Assembly (NCBI GenBank): GCA_964371025.1
Contig: CAYJKH010000002.1
Location: forward strand, 1 to 64,000
Source: CAYJDP01 sp964371025
GTDB taxonomy: Bacteria; Bacillota_I; Bacilli_A; RF39; UBA660
Direction: 5' to 3'
DNA length: 64,000 bases
Part shown: piece after piece, positions 35,051 to 43,318 of the stretch
Layout of the letters: every line of letters starts with the position of its first letter
Numbering within the stretch: the stretch's first letter is position 1
Program-made: the position numbers and the translations under genes
Notes under the pieces: generated by a model
Told to the model about the DNA's origin: nothing
Database searches by the model: none
What the model saw: only the letters and a program-made list of their open reading frames with translations

Positions 35051-37159
35051 ATGAAAGAAAATATATTAAATATACTAAAAAATAGTGATGGGGCTTTAGA
35101 TATTTATGCACTTCAAGATAAATTAAATTTAAAGACAGTAGAAGAGACTAGAGAACTTAGTGATGAACTAAGAGAGTTAGAGGCTGATGTATTAATTTAT
35201 AATACTAACAAAGGTAAATATATGTTAATAGAAAATTCTCATTTAAGAAAAGGTGTTCTTCGCGCTAATAAAAAAGGTTTTGGTTTTGTTGTTGTTGATA
35301 ATTTAAAAGAAGATGTTTATATCTCAGCTGATGATATGAATGGAGCAATTAACGATGATGTTGTTTTAGTAGAAATAACTAGTAAAATGACTATTGATAA
35401 ATTAGAAGGTAGAATTTTAAAAGTAGTTGAAAGAGTTCATGTTACTTTTGTAGGAGAATATACTTTTGATGGTAAAAAAGGGCATATTAAGATTGATGAT
35501 AAAAAAGTAAAACTTAATATTGAAATTCCTGTTAATAAATCTTTAAATGCAGTAGATGGGCATAAGGTAGTTGTAAAATTAGATAAGAAATTAAATAATA
35601 ATACCAAATACTCTGGAGAAATTATTGAAGTTATTGGCCATAAAAATGATCCGGGAGTTGATATTTTATCAATTATTCATAAACATAATATTTCAACTGA
35701 ATTTCCAGACTTAGTAAAAGAGGAAGTGAAATCTCTTCCTAATACAGTAAAAGAAGAAGAAATGGTCGGAAGAAGAGATTTAAGAAATGAAGTAATATTT
35801 ACAATTGATGGAGATGATACTAAAGATATAGATGATGCTATTTCAATTGAAAAATTTGCTAATGGAAACTTTAAATTAGGAGTTCATATTGCAGATGTTT
35901 CTTATTATGTTAAAGAAGGAACAGAGTTAGATAATGAAGCAATGGAGCGAGGAACAAGTGTTTATTTAGTAGATAGAGTTATACCAATGATTCCACATGA
36001 GTTATCAAATGGAATTTGTTCTCTAAATCCACAAGTAGATAGACTTACTATGTCTTGCGAAATGGAATTTGATAGTGATGGTAACCAAATTAGTTATGAA
36101 ATTTTCCCAAGTGTTATAAAATCACGTATTCAAATGACTTATAAAAAAGTAAATGATGTTATTGAAAATAATATAGTAGCAGAAGGATATGAACCTTATG
36201 TTAATAAATTAAAATTAATGGAAGAATTAGCTAAAATTTTAAGAAAAATGAAAGTTAGAAGAGGATACATTGATTTTGAAGTAGAAGAAGCAAAAATAGC
36301 AGTAGATGAAAACTGTGTTCCTACTAATGTATATGTTAGAGAAAGAGGAACAGGAGAAAAATTAATTGAAGACTTTATGATAGCAGCTAATGAATGTGTT
36401 GCAACGCATGTATATTTTATGAATTTACCATTTGTATATAGAGTACATGAAACTCCTAATGAAGAAAAAATTAGAAATTTCTTAACATTTGTTGGATCTC
36501 TTGGATATCAAATGCCAGCAGGAGATGTTAAAGATATTTCCCCAAAAACTGTGCAAAAAATTATTAATTTCTTAGATGATAAAGAAGAGTTTAAAATTCT
36601 TTCTAGTTTATTACTTAGAACAATGCAAAAAGCAGTTTATTTACCAGAAAATTTAGGGCACTATGGACTTGCAAGTAAATGTTATACACATTTCACATCT
36701 CCTATAAGAAGATATCCGGATACAACAGTTCATAGATTACTTAGAACGTATTTAGTAGATAAAAAAGTAGATATGGCAACTGTTAAAAAATGGGAAGAAA
36801 AACTAGCTTATATTACAGATAATTCTTCACAAAGAGAAAGAGCTAGTATTGAGTGTGAACGTGAAGTAGAAGATATGAAAATGGCTGAATATATGGAACA
36901 GCATATTGGAGAAGAATTTAATGGAATGATATCATCTGTTACAAGCTTTGGTATGTTTGTAGAACTTGATAATTTGATTGAAGGATTAATTCCAATTAGA
37001 GAAATGAACGACTTCTTTCACTATGATGAAGTTAAAATGACTTTAACTGGAGAGCGATCAGGAGTTAAATATACAATTGGAGAAAAATTAGTAATAAAAG
37101 TATTAAGAGCATCAAAAGAAGAAAAAACAATTGATTTTGGTATAGTTAAGAAGTTATAA
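35051..37159 (+). CDS. rnr: Ribonuclease R
   Basis: The 702-residue 3'-5' exoribonuclease has an N-terminal winged-helix segment and OB cold-shock domains (LRANKKGFGFVVVDN). The RNB catalytic domain has acidic cluster DGDDTKDIDDAIS and ERGTSVYLVDRVIPMIPHELSNG. A C-terminal S1 domain (GMISSVTSFGMFVELDN) closes the protein. RNase R degrades structured and non-stop mRNA with tmRNA-SmpB, and smpB follows after 22 nt with ssrA 3 kb on. The SD is AAGGTGAT, close to the promoter. Confidence 0.96.
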   Translation: MKENILNILKNSDGALDIYALQDKLNLKTVEETRELSDELRELEADVLIYNTNKGKYMLIENSHLRKGVLRANKKGFGFVVVDNLKEDVYISADDMNGAINDDVVLVEITSKMTIDKLEGRILKVVERVHVTFVGEYTFDGKKGHIKIDDKKVKLNIEIPVNKSLNAVDGHKVVVKLDKKLNNNTKYSGEIIEVIGHKNDPGVDILSIIHKHNISTEFPDLVKEEVKSLPNTVKEEEMVGRRDLRNEVIFTIDGDDTKDIDDAISIEKFANGNFKLGVHIADVSYYVKEGTELDNEAMERGTSVYLVDRVIPMIPHELSNGICSLNPQVDRLTMSCEMEFDSDGNQISYEIFPSVIKSRIQMTYKKVNDVIENNIVAEGYEPYVNKLKLMEELAKILRKMKVRRGYIDFEVEEAKIAVDENCVPTNVYVRERGTGEKLIEDFMIAANECVATHVYFMNLPFVYRVHETPNEEKIRNFLTFVGSLGYQMPAGDVKDISPKTVQKIINFLDDKEEFKILSSLLLRTMQKAVYLPENLGHYGLASKCYTHFTSPIRRYPDTTVHRLLRTYLVDKKVDMATVKKWEEKLAYITDNSSQRERASIECEREVEDMKMAEYMEQHIGEEFNGMISSVTSFGMFVELDNLIEGLIPIREMNDFFHYDEVKMTLTGERSGVKYTIGEKLVIKVLRASKEEKTIDFGIVKKL

Positions 37160-37181
37160 TATTACTTTATGGAGGTAATAT

Positions 37182-37622
37182 ATGGAAATATTAAATAGAA
37201 AAGCAAGATATGATTACCAAGTAGAAGAAACTTATGAAGCAGGGATCGTTTTAACTGGTACAGAAATTAAATCTATTAGAAGAGGTAATTGTAATATAAA
37301 AGATTGTTACGGTATATTAAAAAATAATGAAATATTTTTACTTAATATGTTTGTTGAACATTATAAAGAAGGAAATATTTATAATCATGAAGAAACAAGA
37401 AGTAGAAAATTACTTTTAAATAAAAAAGAAATCAAAAAAATAAGTGATTATATAAACTTAAATGGTTATACTCTTATTCCTTTAAAATTATACTTTAAAG
37501 CAAGTAGACTTAAAGTACTACTTGGGGTATGTAAAGGTAAAAAGAACTATGATAAACGTGAAAGTTTAAAACAAAAAGATATTAATCGTACAATTCAAAA
37601 AGAAATGAAAAATATATATTAA
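37182..37622 (+). CDS. smpB: SsrA-binding protein SmpB
   Basis: The 146-residue SmpB begins MEILNRKARYDYQVEETYEAGIVLTGTEIKSIR, typical of the family, and has the KLYFKASRLKVLLGVCKGKKNYDKRE region. Its basic C-terminal tail is in the expected position. It delivers tmRNA to stalled ribosomes. It is co-transcribed with rnr, and the terminator begins at its stop codon. Confidence 0.97.
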   Translation: MEILNRKARYDYQVEETYEAGIVLTGTEIKSIRRGNCNIKDCYGILKNNEIFLLNMFVEHYKEGNIYNHEETRSRKLLLNKKEIKKISDYINLNGYTLIPLKLYFKASRLKVLLGVCKGKKNYDKRESLKQKDINRTIQKEMKNIY

Positions 37623-37623
37623 A

Positions 37624-37650
37624 AAAATAAAGCATTTATTGCTTTATTTT
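37624..37650. terminator. Bidirectional terminator between smpB and pflA
   Basis: An 11-bp stem AAAATAAAGCA/TGCTTTATTTT with a 5-nt loop has A-rich and T-rich flanks on both strands, so it can end transcripts from smpB (plus) and pflA (minus). It overlaps the last codons of pflA. Confidence 0.85.
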
Positions 37651-38346
37651 CTTTTTGTAATAATTATATAATTCATCAGTAGTAGCTATATCCATTTCTT
37701 TTTTATTTAAGTAGGGATATTCTATATTTAATTCGCTGTATTTATCTTTTCCTAAATGTTGAAAAGGAATAAATTCTACTTTAGAGATATTTTTAATATT
37801 TTTAGTATATTCTATAAAAGAATCAATATAAGTAGTAGAATCTGTTACATCTGGAATAATTACTTGTCTTAACCATACTTCTTTATTAGAGTTATTTAAA
37901 GTATTAATAAATTTATTAACTTCATCAAAACTATAGTTAGTTAAATTTTTATAGTCAATTTGATTAGTATGTTTAATATCTAAAATGACTAAATCAATAT
38001 ACTTTAATATCTCTTCGTAATTTCCAATTCCAACACCACTAGTATCTAAAGCAATATGAATGTTTTCTTCTTTTAACCTTTTTGTAAGTTCTATTAAAAA
38101 ATTATTATGAAGTAATACTTCACCACCAGATAGGGTAACACCACCGTTATCTTTGTAATATGGTTTATATCTTTTGATAATTTTTATAATATCATCAACA
38201 GAATAGTTTTTTTTTCTCATAACCCAAGTTTCTGGGTTATGGCAATACTTACATCTAAGTAGACATCCATTAAAAAATATTACTGTTCTAATTCCAGGAC
38301 CATCTACTAAACCAAGTGATTCAATAGAATTAATACTAGCCCTCAT
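37636..38346 (-). CDS. pflA: Pyruvate formate-lyase activating enzyme
   Basis: The 236-residue radical SAM enzyme installs the glycyl radical in PflB using S-adenosylmethionine and a 4Fe-4S cluster. CLLRCKYC gives the CxxxCxxC cluster motif near residues 28-35, GPGIRTVIFFNGC precedes it, and GGVTLSGGEVLL is the SAM-binding GGE region. Its ATG lies at the base where pflB ends (1-nt overlap), so the pair is coupled. Confidence 0.96.
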   Translation of the reverse strand: MRASINSIESLGLVDGPGIRTVIFFNGCLLRCKYCHNPETWVMRKKNYSVDDIIKIIKRYKPYYKDNGGVTLSGGEVLLHNNFLIELTKRLKEENIHIALDTSGVGIGNYEEILKYIDLVILDIKHTNQIDYKNLTNYSFDEVNKFINTLNNSNKEVWLRQVIIPDVTDSTTYIDSFIEYTKNIKNISKVEFIPFQHLGKDKYSELNIEYPYLNKKEMDIATTDELYNYYKKKIKQ

Positions 38347-40577
38347 TATACTTTATTATGGAAAGTTCTTGATATAACTTCCATTTGTTGGGCTTTGGTT
38401 AAGCGATTAAATCTTACTGCATAACCTGATATTCTAATTGTTAGAAGAGGATACTTATTAGGGTTTTCCATAGCATCAATTAACATCTCTTTATTTAAAA
38501 CGTTAACATTTAAATGATGAGCACCTTGATCAAAATAACCATCTAAAATATTATATAAGTTTGTTTCTTGAGTATATTTATCTTTTCCTAATACACTTGG
38601 GACAATAGAAAAAGTATTTGAAATCCCATCTTCACAACATTCTTCATATTTAATTTTAGCAACAGAGTTTAATGAAGCAAGAGCTCCAGTTAAGTCCCTT
38701 CCATGCATTGGGTTAGCACCAGGTGCAAAAGCAATTCCAGCTTTTCTACCATCAGGAGTAGATCCTGTTTTTAATCCATAAACTACATTCGAAGTAATTG
38801 TTAATACCGATAGGGTATGTTTAGCATTTTTATATAATTTATGCTTTTTAAGTTTATCAAAGAAAGATTGGGCAATTTCTACTGCTAAATCATCTACTTT
38901 GTCATCATCATTTCCAAATTTTGGGAAATCTCCAACTATTTCAAAATCAGTCGCAATATTATTTTCATTTCTAATAGCTTTTACTTTAGCATATTTAATC
39001 GCTGATAAAGAATCTGCTACTACTGAAAGACCTGCTATTCCAAAAGCCATTAATGCTTCAGGACTAGTATTATGAAGAGCCATTTGTCCAGCTTCATAGG
39101 CATACTTATCATGTGAGTAATGTATAATATTCATAGCATCAACATAAATCTTAGCAAGTTTATCCATTGCCTTATCAAATGATTTCATAACTTCATCATA
39201 ATCAAGTATATCACTTGTTAAAGGATCTATATTATTTAAAACTTTTGTTTCTTTTATTTCATCATATCCATTATTGATAGAGTATAGTAAAGCTTTTGCT
39301 AAATTACAACGAGCTCCAAAAAATTGCATTTGTTTTCCAACTGTCATTGCTGATACACAACATGCAATAGCGTAATCACTTCCATGAATACTTCTCATTA
39401 AATCATCATTTTCGTATTGTAAAGAATCCGTATCAATACTCATCTTAGCACAATAACGTTTGAAAGGCTCTGGTAATTTAGAACTCCATAATACTGTCAT
39501 ATTAGGTTCAGGGGCTGAACTTAAATTAGTTAAAGTATGAAGAAATCTAAATGAGTTCTTTGTAACAAGTGATTTATTATCACTTGCCATTCCTCCGATT
39601 GATTCAGTAACCCAAGTAGGATCTCCTGCAAATAATTCATTATATTCTGGAGTTCTTAAATGTCTAACTAATCTTAATTTAATTACAAATTGATCAGTTA
39701 ATTCTTGGGCTTCATCTTCTGTTAAAATACCTAAAGCTAAATCTCTTTCAATATATATATCTAGGAAAGTAGAAACTCTACCTAAACTCATAGCAGCTCC
39801 ATTATTTTCTTTAATAGCAGCTAAATAAGCAAAGTAAGTCCACTGAAAAGCTTCTTTTGCATTAGAAGCAGGATTAGAAATATCAAAACCATAAGTTAAA
39901 GCCATTGCTTTTATTTCTTTTAAAGCTCTTAACTGCATATTTATTTCTTCTCGAAGTTGAATACTAACTTCATTTAAATCATCTACTTCTAAAGTATCTA
40001 AATCTCTAACTTTACATTCATATAAATAATCAATTCCATATAGTGCAACTCTACGATAGTCTCCAATTATTCTTCCTCTTCCATAAGCATCAGGTAAACC
40101 AGTAATTAACCCAACATTTCGAGCTTTTTTTATATCAGAGGTATATGCGTCAAAAACTCCTTCATTGTGAGTTTTACGATATTTTGAAAAATAATTTTCA
40201 ATATCTTTGTTTAATTCATAACCATAAGCATCAAGAGAAGACTTAACCATTCTCATTCCACCATAAGGATTAACAATACGTTTAAGTGGAGCATCTGTTT
40301 GAAGACCTACTATAACTTCGTTATCTTTATCAATATATCCTACATTAAAGTTATTAATTCCAGATACTTGATTAGTTTCAATATCTAAAACTCCTTTTTT
40401 TAATTCTTCCTCTAATAGAGTAAGACACCTATTCCATATAATTTCAGTTTTTGGACTAATATCTGCTAAAAAAGAGTCATCACCTTTATATTCAGTATAA
40501 TTATTTAATATAAAAGAATTAACATCAATTGTATTTATCCAAGAACCTTCCTTAAAATTTTTCCATTCTATTTTCAT
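38346..40577 (-). CDS. pflB: Formate acetyltransferase (pyruvate formate-lyase)
   Basis: The 743-residue enzyme cleaves pyruvate with CoA to acetyl-CoA and formate during anaerobic fermentation. The active-site cysteine pair is C406-C407 in YAIACCVSAM. The glycyl-radical Gly is about residue 718 in RISGYAVRF. NPYGGMRMV, RRVALYGIDYL and STPDGRKAG are family landmarks. The AGGTGTTAAG leader lies close to a divergent promoter shared back-to-back with ssrA. The enzyme implies oxygen-sensitive metabolism. Confidence 0.97.
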   Translation of the reverse strand: MKIEWKNFKEGSWINTIDVNSFILNNYTEYKGDDSFLADISPKTEIIWNRCLTLLEEELKKGVLDIETNQVSGINNFNVGYIDKDNEVIVGLQTDAPLKRIVNPYGGMRMVKSSLDAYGYELNKDIENYFSKYRKTHNEGVFDAYTSDIKKARNVGLITGLPDAYGRGRIIGDYRRVALYGIDYLYECKVRDLDTLEVDDLNEVSIQLREEINMQLRALKEIKAMALTYGFDISNPASNAKEAFQWTYFAYLAAIKENNGAAMSLGRVSTFLDIYIERDLALGILTEDEAQELTDQFVIKLRLVRHLRTPEYNELFAGDPTWVTESIGGMASDNKSLVTKNSFRFLHTLTNLSSAPEPNMTVLWSSKLPEPFKRYCAKMSIDTDSLQYENDDLMRSIHGSDYAIACCVSAMTVGKQMQFFGARCNLAKALLYSINNGYDEIKETKVLNNIDPLTSDILDYDEVMKSFDKAMDKLAKIYVDAMNIIHYSHDKYAYEAGQMALHNTSPEALMAFGIAGLSVVADSLSAIKYAKVKAIRNENNIATDFEIVGDFPKFGNDDDKVDDLAVEIAQSFFDKLKKHKLYKNAKHTLSVLTITSNVVYGLKTGSTPDGRKAGIAFAPGANPMHGRDLTGALASLNSVAKIKYEECCEDGISNTFSIVPSVLGKDKYTQETNLYNILDGYFDQGAHHLNVNVLNKEMLIDAMENPNKYPLLTIRISGYAVRFNRLTKAQQMEVISRTFHNKV

Positions 40578-40601
40578 CTTAACACCTCATTCTGCTATTT
40601 A

Positions 40602-40634
40602 ATTATAGCATTTTATAATTATATATGCTATAAT
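40602..40634. promoter_or_regulatory. Back-to-back extended -10 promoters of pflB and ssrA
   Basis: ATTATAGCAT (40602-40611) and ATGCTATAAT (40625-40634) are exact inverted repeats 13 nt apart. Read outward, each arm is an extended -10 box (TGCTATAAT), the left for pflB on the minus strand and the right for ssrA on the plus strand. Neither has a clear -35. Confidence 0.65.
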
Positions 40635-40650
40635 AAATTCATAAATTTAT

Positions 40651-40988
40651 GGGACTGTTCTGGGTTCGACGGAAGTAGAAACGCTTAGGTGGCAAGTCGT
40701 ATGCATTACGTTAAAGCACTTAAATTTAACTGGAAACAGAAATCAATTAGCATTCGCATAATAATTTAGCGTTGCGCCGAAATATTTCTTAACCTACTAG
40801 GAATATTAGGCTCATAAAAGTAGGTTATATTTTAGTGATTCCTATAACTAAAATGAATTAATAGGATTGTTTAGTTACTTGGGGGTTAACTACTTGGTAA
40901 TTAAATGAAAATAATTAGTTAACTAAGCTTGTAGAGGCTTAAGTAGTGCTACTTTCGGACAGGAGTTCGATTCTCCTCAGTTCCACCA
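40651..40988 (+). ncRNA. ssrA: tmRNA (transfer-messenger RNA)
   Basis: The 5' end GGGACTG... and 3' end ...CAGTTCCACCA pair as a 7-bp acceptor stem with encoded CCA. The T-arm (GGAGTTCGATTCTCC) and the 5' D-like segment TGGGTTCGACGG are typical. The tag frame starts at GGA 40732, with upstream context CACTTAAATTTAACT matching the B. subtilis resume region. It ends at tandem TAA from 40759. The tag is (A)GNRNQLAFA, short and ending in LAFA rather than the common LAA. It works with SmpB and RNase R encoded nearby. Confidence 0.95.
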
Positions 40989-40999
40989 TATGAATTATG

Positions 41000-41032
41000 A
41001 AATAAGTTGAATGTATTCAATTTATTTTTTTT
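41000..41032 (+). terminator. Rho-independent terminator of ssrA
   Basis: A 12-bp stem (AAATAAGTTGAA/TTCAATTTATTT, one G-U pair) with a 4-nt loop is followed by T-rich sequence 12 nt after the mature tmRNA 3' end. Confidence 0.85.
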
Positions 41033-41086
41033 ATATCAAATTTTATATAATATGTTATAATATATTACACAAGAAATGGAGACAGT

Positions 41087-41743
41087 ATGATAAAGAGAAT
41101 AATATTTGATATAGATAGTACGCTATTAAACACAGAAATAGATTGCATTAGTAGTTATAATGAATTTTTTGAAGAAAATAAAGAATTTAAAATAAATGGC
41201 AGACAATTATATGATGAAATTGAAGGATTTTATAATTTAATAGATAGTTATCCAAAAGATAAGTTAGCAGAAGATTATAAGGAATTATTTATTAATTATG
41301 TAAAAGAAAATATAATTAGTGAATTTAATGAAGACTTATTTAAAAAATTATATGATAAAATGAAAAACTATGGGACATTAATAAATAATAATACAAAAGA
41401 TATTTTAGAATATTTAAATAGTAAATATGATCTAGTAGTATTATCTAACTTCTTTTTTGAATATCAAGAAAAAAGGTTAGAAAAAGCAGGAATAAAAAAA
41501 TATTTTAAAGAAATATGGTGTATTGATAACTTTGGAGTTAAACCAGTAGAAAAAACATTTACTGATGCTTGTTATCCGTATGAATTAAATGAATGTTTAA
41601 TAATTGGAGATAGTATCACATCTGATATAAAAACACCAGTAGAGTTAGGAATGAACGCTATTCATTTAGATATTAACAGTAGCAGTAAATCTAATAATTA
41701 TCAGAAAATTAATTCTTTAGATGAATTAAAAGAAATATTATAG
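41087..41743 (+). CDS. HAD-superfamily hydrolase, YjjG-like nucleotidase/phosphatase
   Basis: The 218-residue protein has HAD motif I IIFDIDSTLLNTE (DxDST; the position after the second Asp-x is Ser where Gly is usual). Motif II is VVLSNFF, with the motif III Lys near VKPVEKTF and motif IV IIGDSITSDI. An alpha-helical cap is inserted after motif I. Family members dephosphorylate nucleotides or sugar phosphates. TGTTATAAT at 41053-41061 is a likely extended -10. Substrate not inferable. Confidence 0.82.
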   Translation: MIKRIIFDIDSTLLNTEIDCISSYNEFFEENKEFKINGRQLYDEIEGFYNLIDSYPKDKLAEDYKELFINYVKENIISEFNEDLFKKLYDKMKNYGTLINNNTKDILEYLNSKYDLVVLSNFFFEYQEKRLEKAGIKKYFKEIWCIDNFGVKPVEKTFTDACYPYELNECLIIGDSITSDIKTPVELGMNAIHLDINSSSKSNNYQKINSLDELKEIL

Positions 41744-41761
41744 TAATAAACAGGAGGGTTT

Positions 41762-42280
41762 ATGAAAGAAAAAAATAAAAAAGAAAAAGTTTTAGAATTA
41801 GTAACGGAACTAAAAAATAATATCCATCTTCAAATTAAGGAAGGATATAAATTTAATGATAAAGTTGAGGTAACCCAAGAAGGATGTTTGGATACAAACG
41901 TATTTTTTTTACAAGAAATAAAAGAAAAAAATTCAAATAATAATATGTTAGTTTCTATGGACGGAAATGATATAGAATACTATCACTTATATTTTGAAAG
42001 TAAAGAATATTTAATTGGAGTAGATTATTATAAGGTTAATAAAAAATATGAACTTGGTATTTCGATTCAAGAAGCAAAAAAAGAGAAAAAACCAAATTCA
42101 ACATTTTACTCTCTAACTAAATATAAACTTAAACATAAATTATTTGAAAAATATAAAAAAATTACTCTAGAAGAAGAAGAAAAGTTGATAAGTATGTTAC
42201 AAATAGCTTCATACGCTGCAAAATCTATTGGAGAAAATAATATTATAGAAAAATCAAAAACAAAAAAAATGTTGACATAA
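41762..42280 (+). CDS. Hypothetical protein, 172 residues
   Basis: I do not recognise this protein. It is charged and soluble, with Lys/Glu-rich helices at both ends and a central strand-rich part (YYHLYFESKEYLIGVDYYKV), with no signal peptide or membrane helix. CAGGAGGGT precedes the ATG. It follows the HAD gene by 18 nt, so it is probably co-transcribed with it. A consensus promoter for the next two genes lies over its stop codon. Confidence 0.6.
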   Translation: MKEKNKKEKVLELVTELKNNIHLQIKEGYKFNDKVEVTQEGCLDTNVFFLQEIKEKNSNNNMLVSMDGNDIEYYHLYFESKEYLIGVDYYKVNKKYELGISIQEAKKEKKPNSTFYSLTKYKLKHKLFEKYKKITLEEEEKLISMLQIASYAAKSIGENNIIEKSKTKKMLT

Positions 42281-42300
42281 AAAAATAATTTAAATATAAT
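42272..42300 (+). promoter_or_regulatory. Perfect consensus sigma-A promoter
   Basis: TTGACA (42272-42277), a 17-nt spacer and TATAAT (42295-42300) match the consensus exactly. It overlaps the last codons of the 172-residue gene and drives the two small genes that start at 42328 and 42651. No other full TTGACA-17-TATAAT was found in the intergenic regions examined. Confidence 0.85.
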
Positions 42301-42327
42301 AAAAAAACCACTTAAAGGAGGGATATT

Positions 42328-42651
42328 ATGAAACAAAAAGGGATAGCTATTGAAATTGTAGAGAATTTAAATAAAGTAAAACAATTAGCAGCAACATCAA
42401 TAAATCCATCTCTTTCTTATGATGAAGAAAATAAAATTCTTAGTGTTCGTAGTAATGAGGAAAATATATTTATAGCATATAATGAAGAAACGAGTATATT
42501 AGAAATACTTGAAGATAATAATTATAGAGCTTATGATATAAATAATACTGTAATTAGTCATGATAAAAACTTAGGGAATAAAAGATTTATTACCCAAAGA
42601 CAACAAGAAGAAATATCAGAATCAATTGAAAAAGTATTAGTGAAGTTATAA
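42328..42651 (+). CDS. Small hypothetical protein, paralogue of the next gene
   Basis: The 107-residue acidic, soluble protein has no recognised domain. It aligns end to end with the next gene product: helix (IVENLNKVKQLAA), strands (KILSVRSNEENIFIAYNEE, ILEILEDNNYRAYDIN) and a C-terminal helix ending SIEKVLVKL. AAGGAGGGA precedes the ATG, and a consensus promoter lies 28 nt before it. Its stop overlaps the next ATG by 1 nt. Confidence 0.6.
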   Translation: MKQKGIAIEIVENLNKVKQLAATSINPSLSYDEENKILSVRSNEENIFIAYNEETSILEILEDNNYRAYDINNTVISHDKNLGNKRFITQRQQEEISESIEKVLVKL

Positions 42652-42995
42652 TGTATAATAGTTATAAACAAGAATCAACTATTAAATTACTAAATATATT
42701 AAAAACAGTTATAGTATTAGCAAAAGAAAATTGTAATGATTTATATGAGTATAGCGAACATGAAAAAATATTAATAGCGAGAGATTTAGAACATGATATT
42801 GAATTAATTTATTATGAAAATATGGATGTTATGATGATTAACTTAGTTGATGATATTGTTATATATGACTTAAATAAACCAGATATTAAATATGATATTG
42901 AAGGAAATGAAACAGTTGTAAAAAAAACTCAATATGAAAAGATGGTATCATCAGTAGAAAAAATATTTATAAAGAAAAATGATTTAGTAAATTAA
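42651..42995 (+). CDS. Small hypothetical protein, paralogue of the previous gene
   Basis: The 114-residue protein is laid out like its upstream neighbour: an N-terminal helix (LLNILKTVIVLAKE), strands (KILIARDLEHDIELIYYEN, VDDIVIYDLNKP) and a C-terminal helix ending SVEKIFIKK. Identity looks low but the pattern is continuous. This suggests an old tandem duplication, possibly a heteromeric pair. It starts on the stop of the upstream gene. A terminator overlaps its end. Function unknown. Confidence 0.6.
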   Translation: MYNSYKQESTIKLLNILKTVIVLAKENCNDLYEYSEHEKILIARDLEHDIELIYYENMDVMMINLVDDIVIYDLNKPDIKYDIEGNETVVKKTQYEKMVSSVEKIFIKKNDLVN

Positions 42996-43006
42996 ATCAT
43001 TTTTTT
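42975..43006 (+). terminator. Rho-independent terminator
   Basis: A 12-bp stem AAAAATGATTTA/TAAATCATTTTT with a 6-nt loop is followed by T-rich sequence. It overlaps the end of the second small hypothetical gene. Its A-rich 5' side could also work on the minus strand. Confidence 0.85.
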
Positions 43007-43059
43007 CATAATTTCCCACAATTCAATCATATTCCTTCCATATTTGTATTATATACTTA

Positions 43060-43244
43060 GTACAAGAAAGGAGGACGATAGTAATTAAATATTAACAAAG
43101 TTAAATAATTAACATTGGGAATACCATGATTTATAAATATTAAAAATAATATAAACTCCTCTCACCGTATATATTAAATTAATATTTAAACACTCACTCT
43201 TTATCGAATAAATAAAAATATATACGTGTGTATATATTTTTTTT
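43060..43244 (+). ncRNA. Candidate small RNA between two terminators (unassigned)
   Basis: The 323-nt gap between 42995 and 43319 has no ORF of note but ends with a strong intrinsic terminator at 43214-43244, while the preceding gene already has its own terminator. A transcript of about 185 nt therefore seems likely. TTGTATTATATAC near 43044-43056 could be its promoter. Visible internal pairing includes TTAAATATTAA (about 43086) with TTAATATTTAA (about 43180). The RNA also carries AAGGAGG near its 5' side. It has the size of 6S RNA but no 6S signature that I can confirm. The -10 and 5' end are guesses. Confidence 0.4.
43214..43244 (+). terminator. Strong orphan rho-independent terminator
   Basis: A perfect stem AAAATATATAC/GTATATATTTT (11 bp, extendable by one A-T pair) with loop GTGT leads into TTTT. 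No protein gene lies upstream within 218 nt other than one already terminated at 43006. Confidence 0.8.
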
Positions 43245-43246
43245 GT

Positions 43247-43264
43247 ATAACAAATGTTTGTTAT
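43247..43264. promoter_or_regulatory. Perfect palindrome overlapping the cdaA-operon promoter
   Basis: ATAACAAATGTTTGTTAT has 8-bp perfect arms around a TG centre. It sits just upstream of TTGAAA and TATAAT (43274-43279), covering the -35 region of the likely promoter for 43319-cdaA-cdaR, so an operator role is plausible. The regulator is unknown. Confidence 0.55.
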
Positions 43265-43318
43265 TGAAAAAAGTATAATAAAATGATAAAATATTTAAAT
43301 AGAGTAGGAGAGATATTT

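Noticed and set aside
43060..43244. Identification of the gap RNA as 6S RNA
   Set aside because: Size is right, but the required pairing of 5' and 3' ends and the central bubble could not be seen by eye, so it is left unassigned.
43007..43318. c-di-AMP (ydaO-type) riboswitch before the cdaA operon
   Set aside because: None of the conserved ydaO core sequences is present in this gap.
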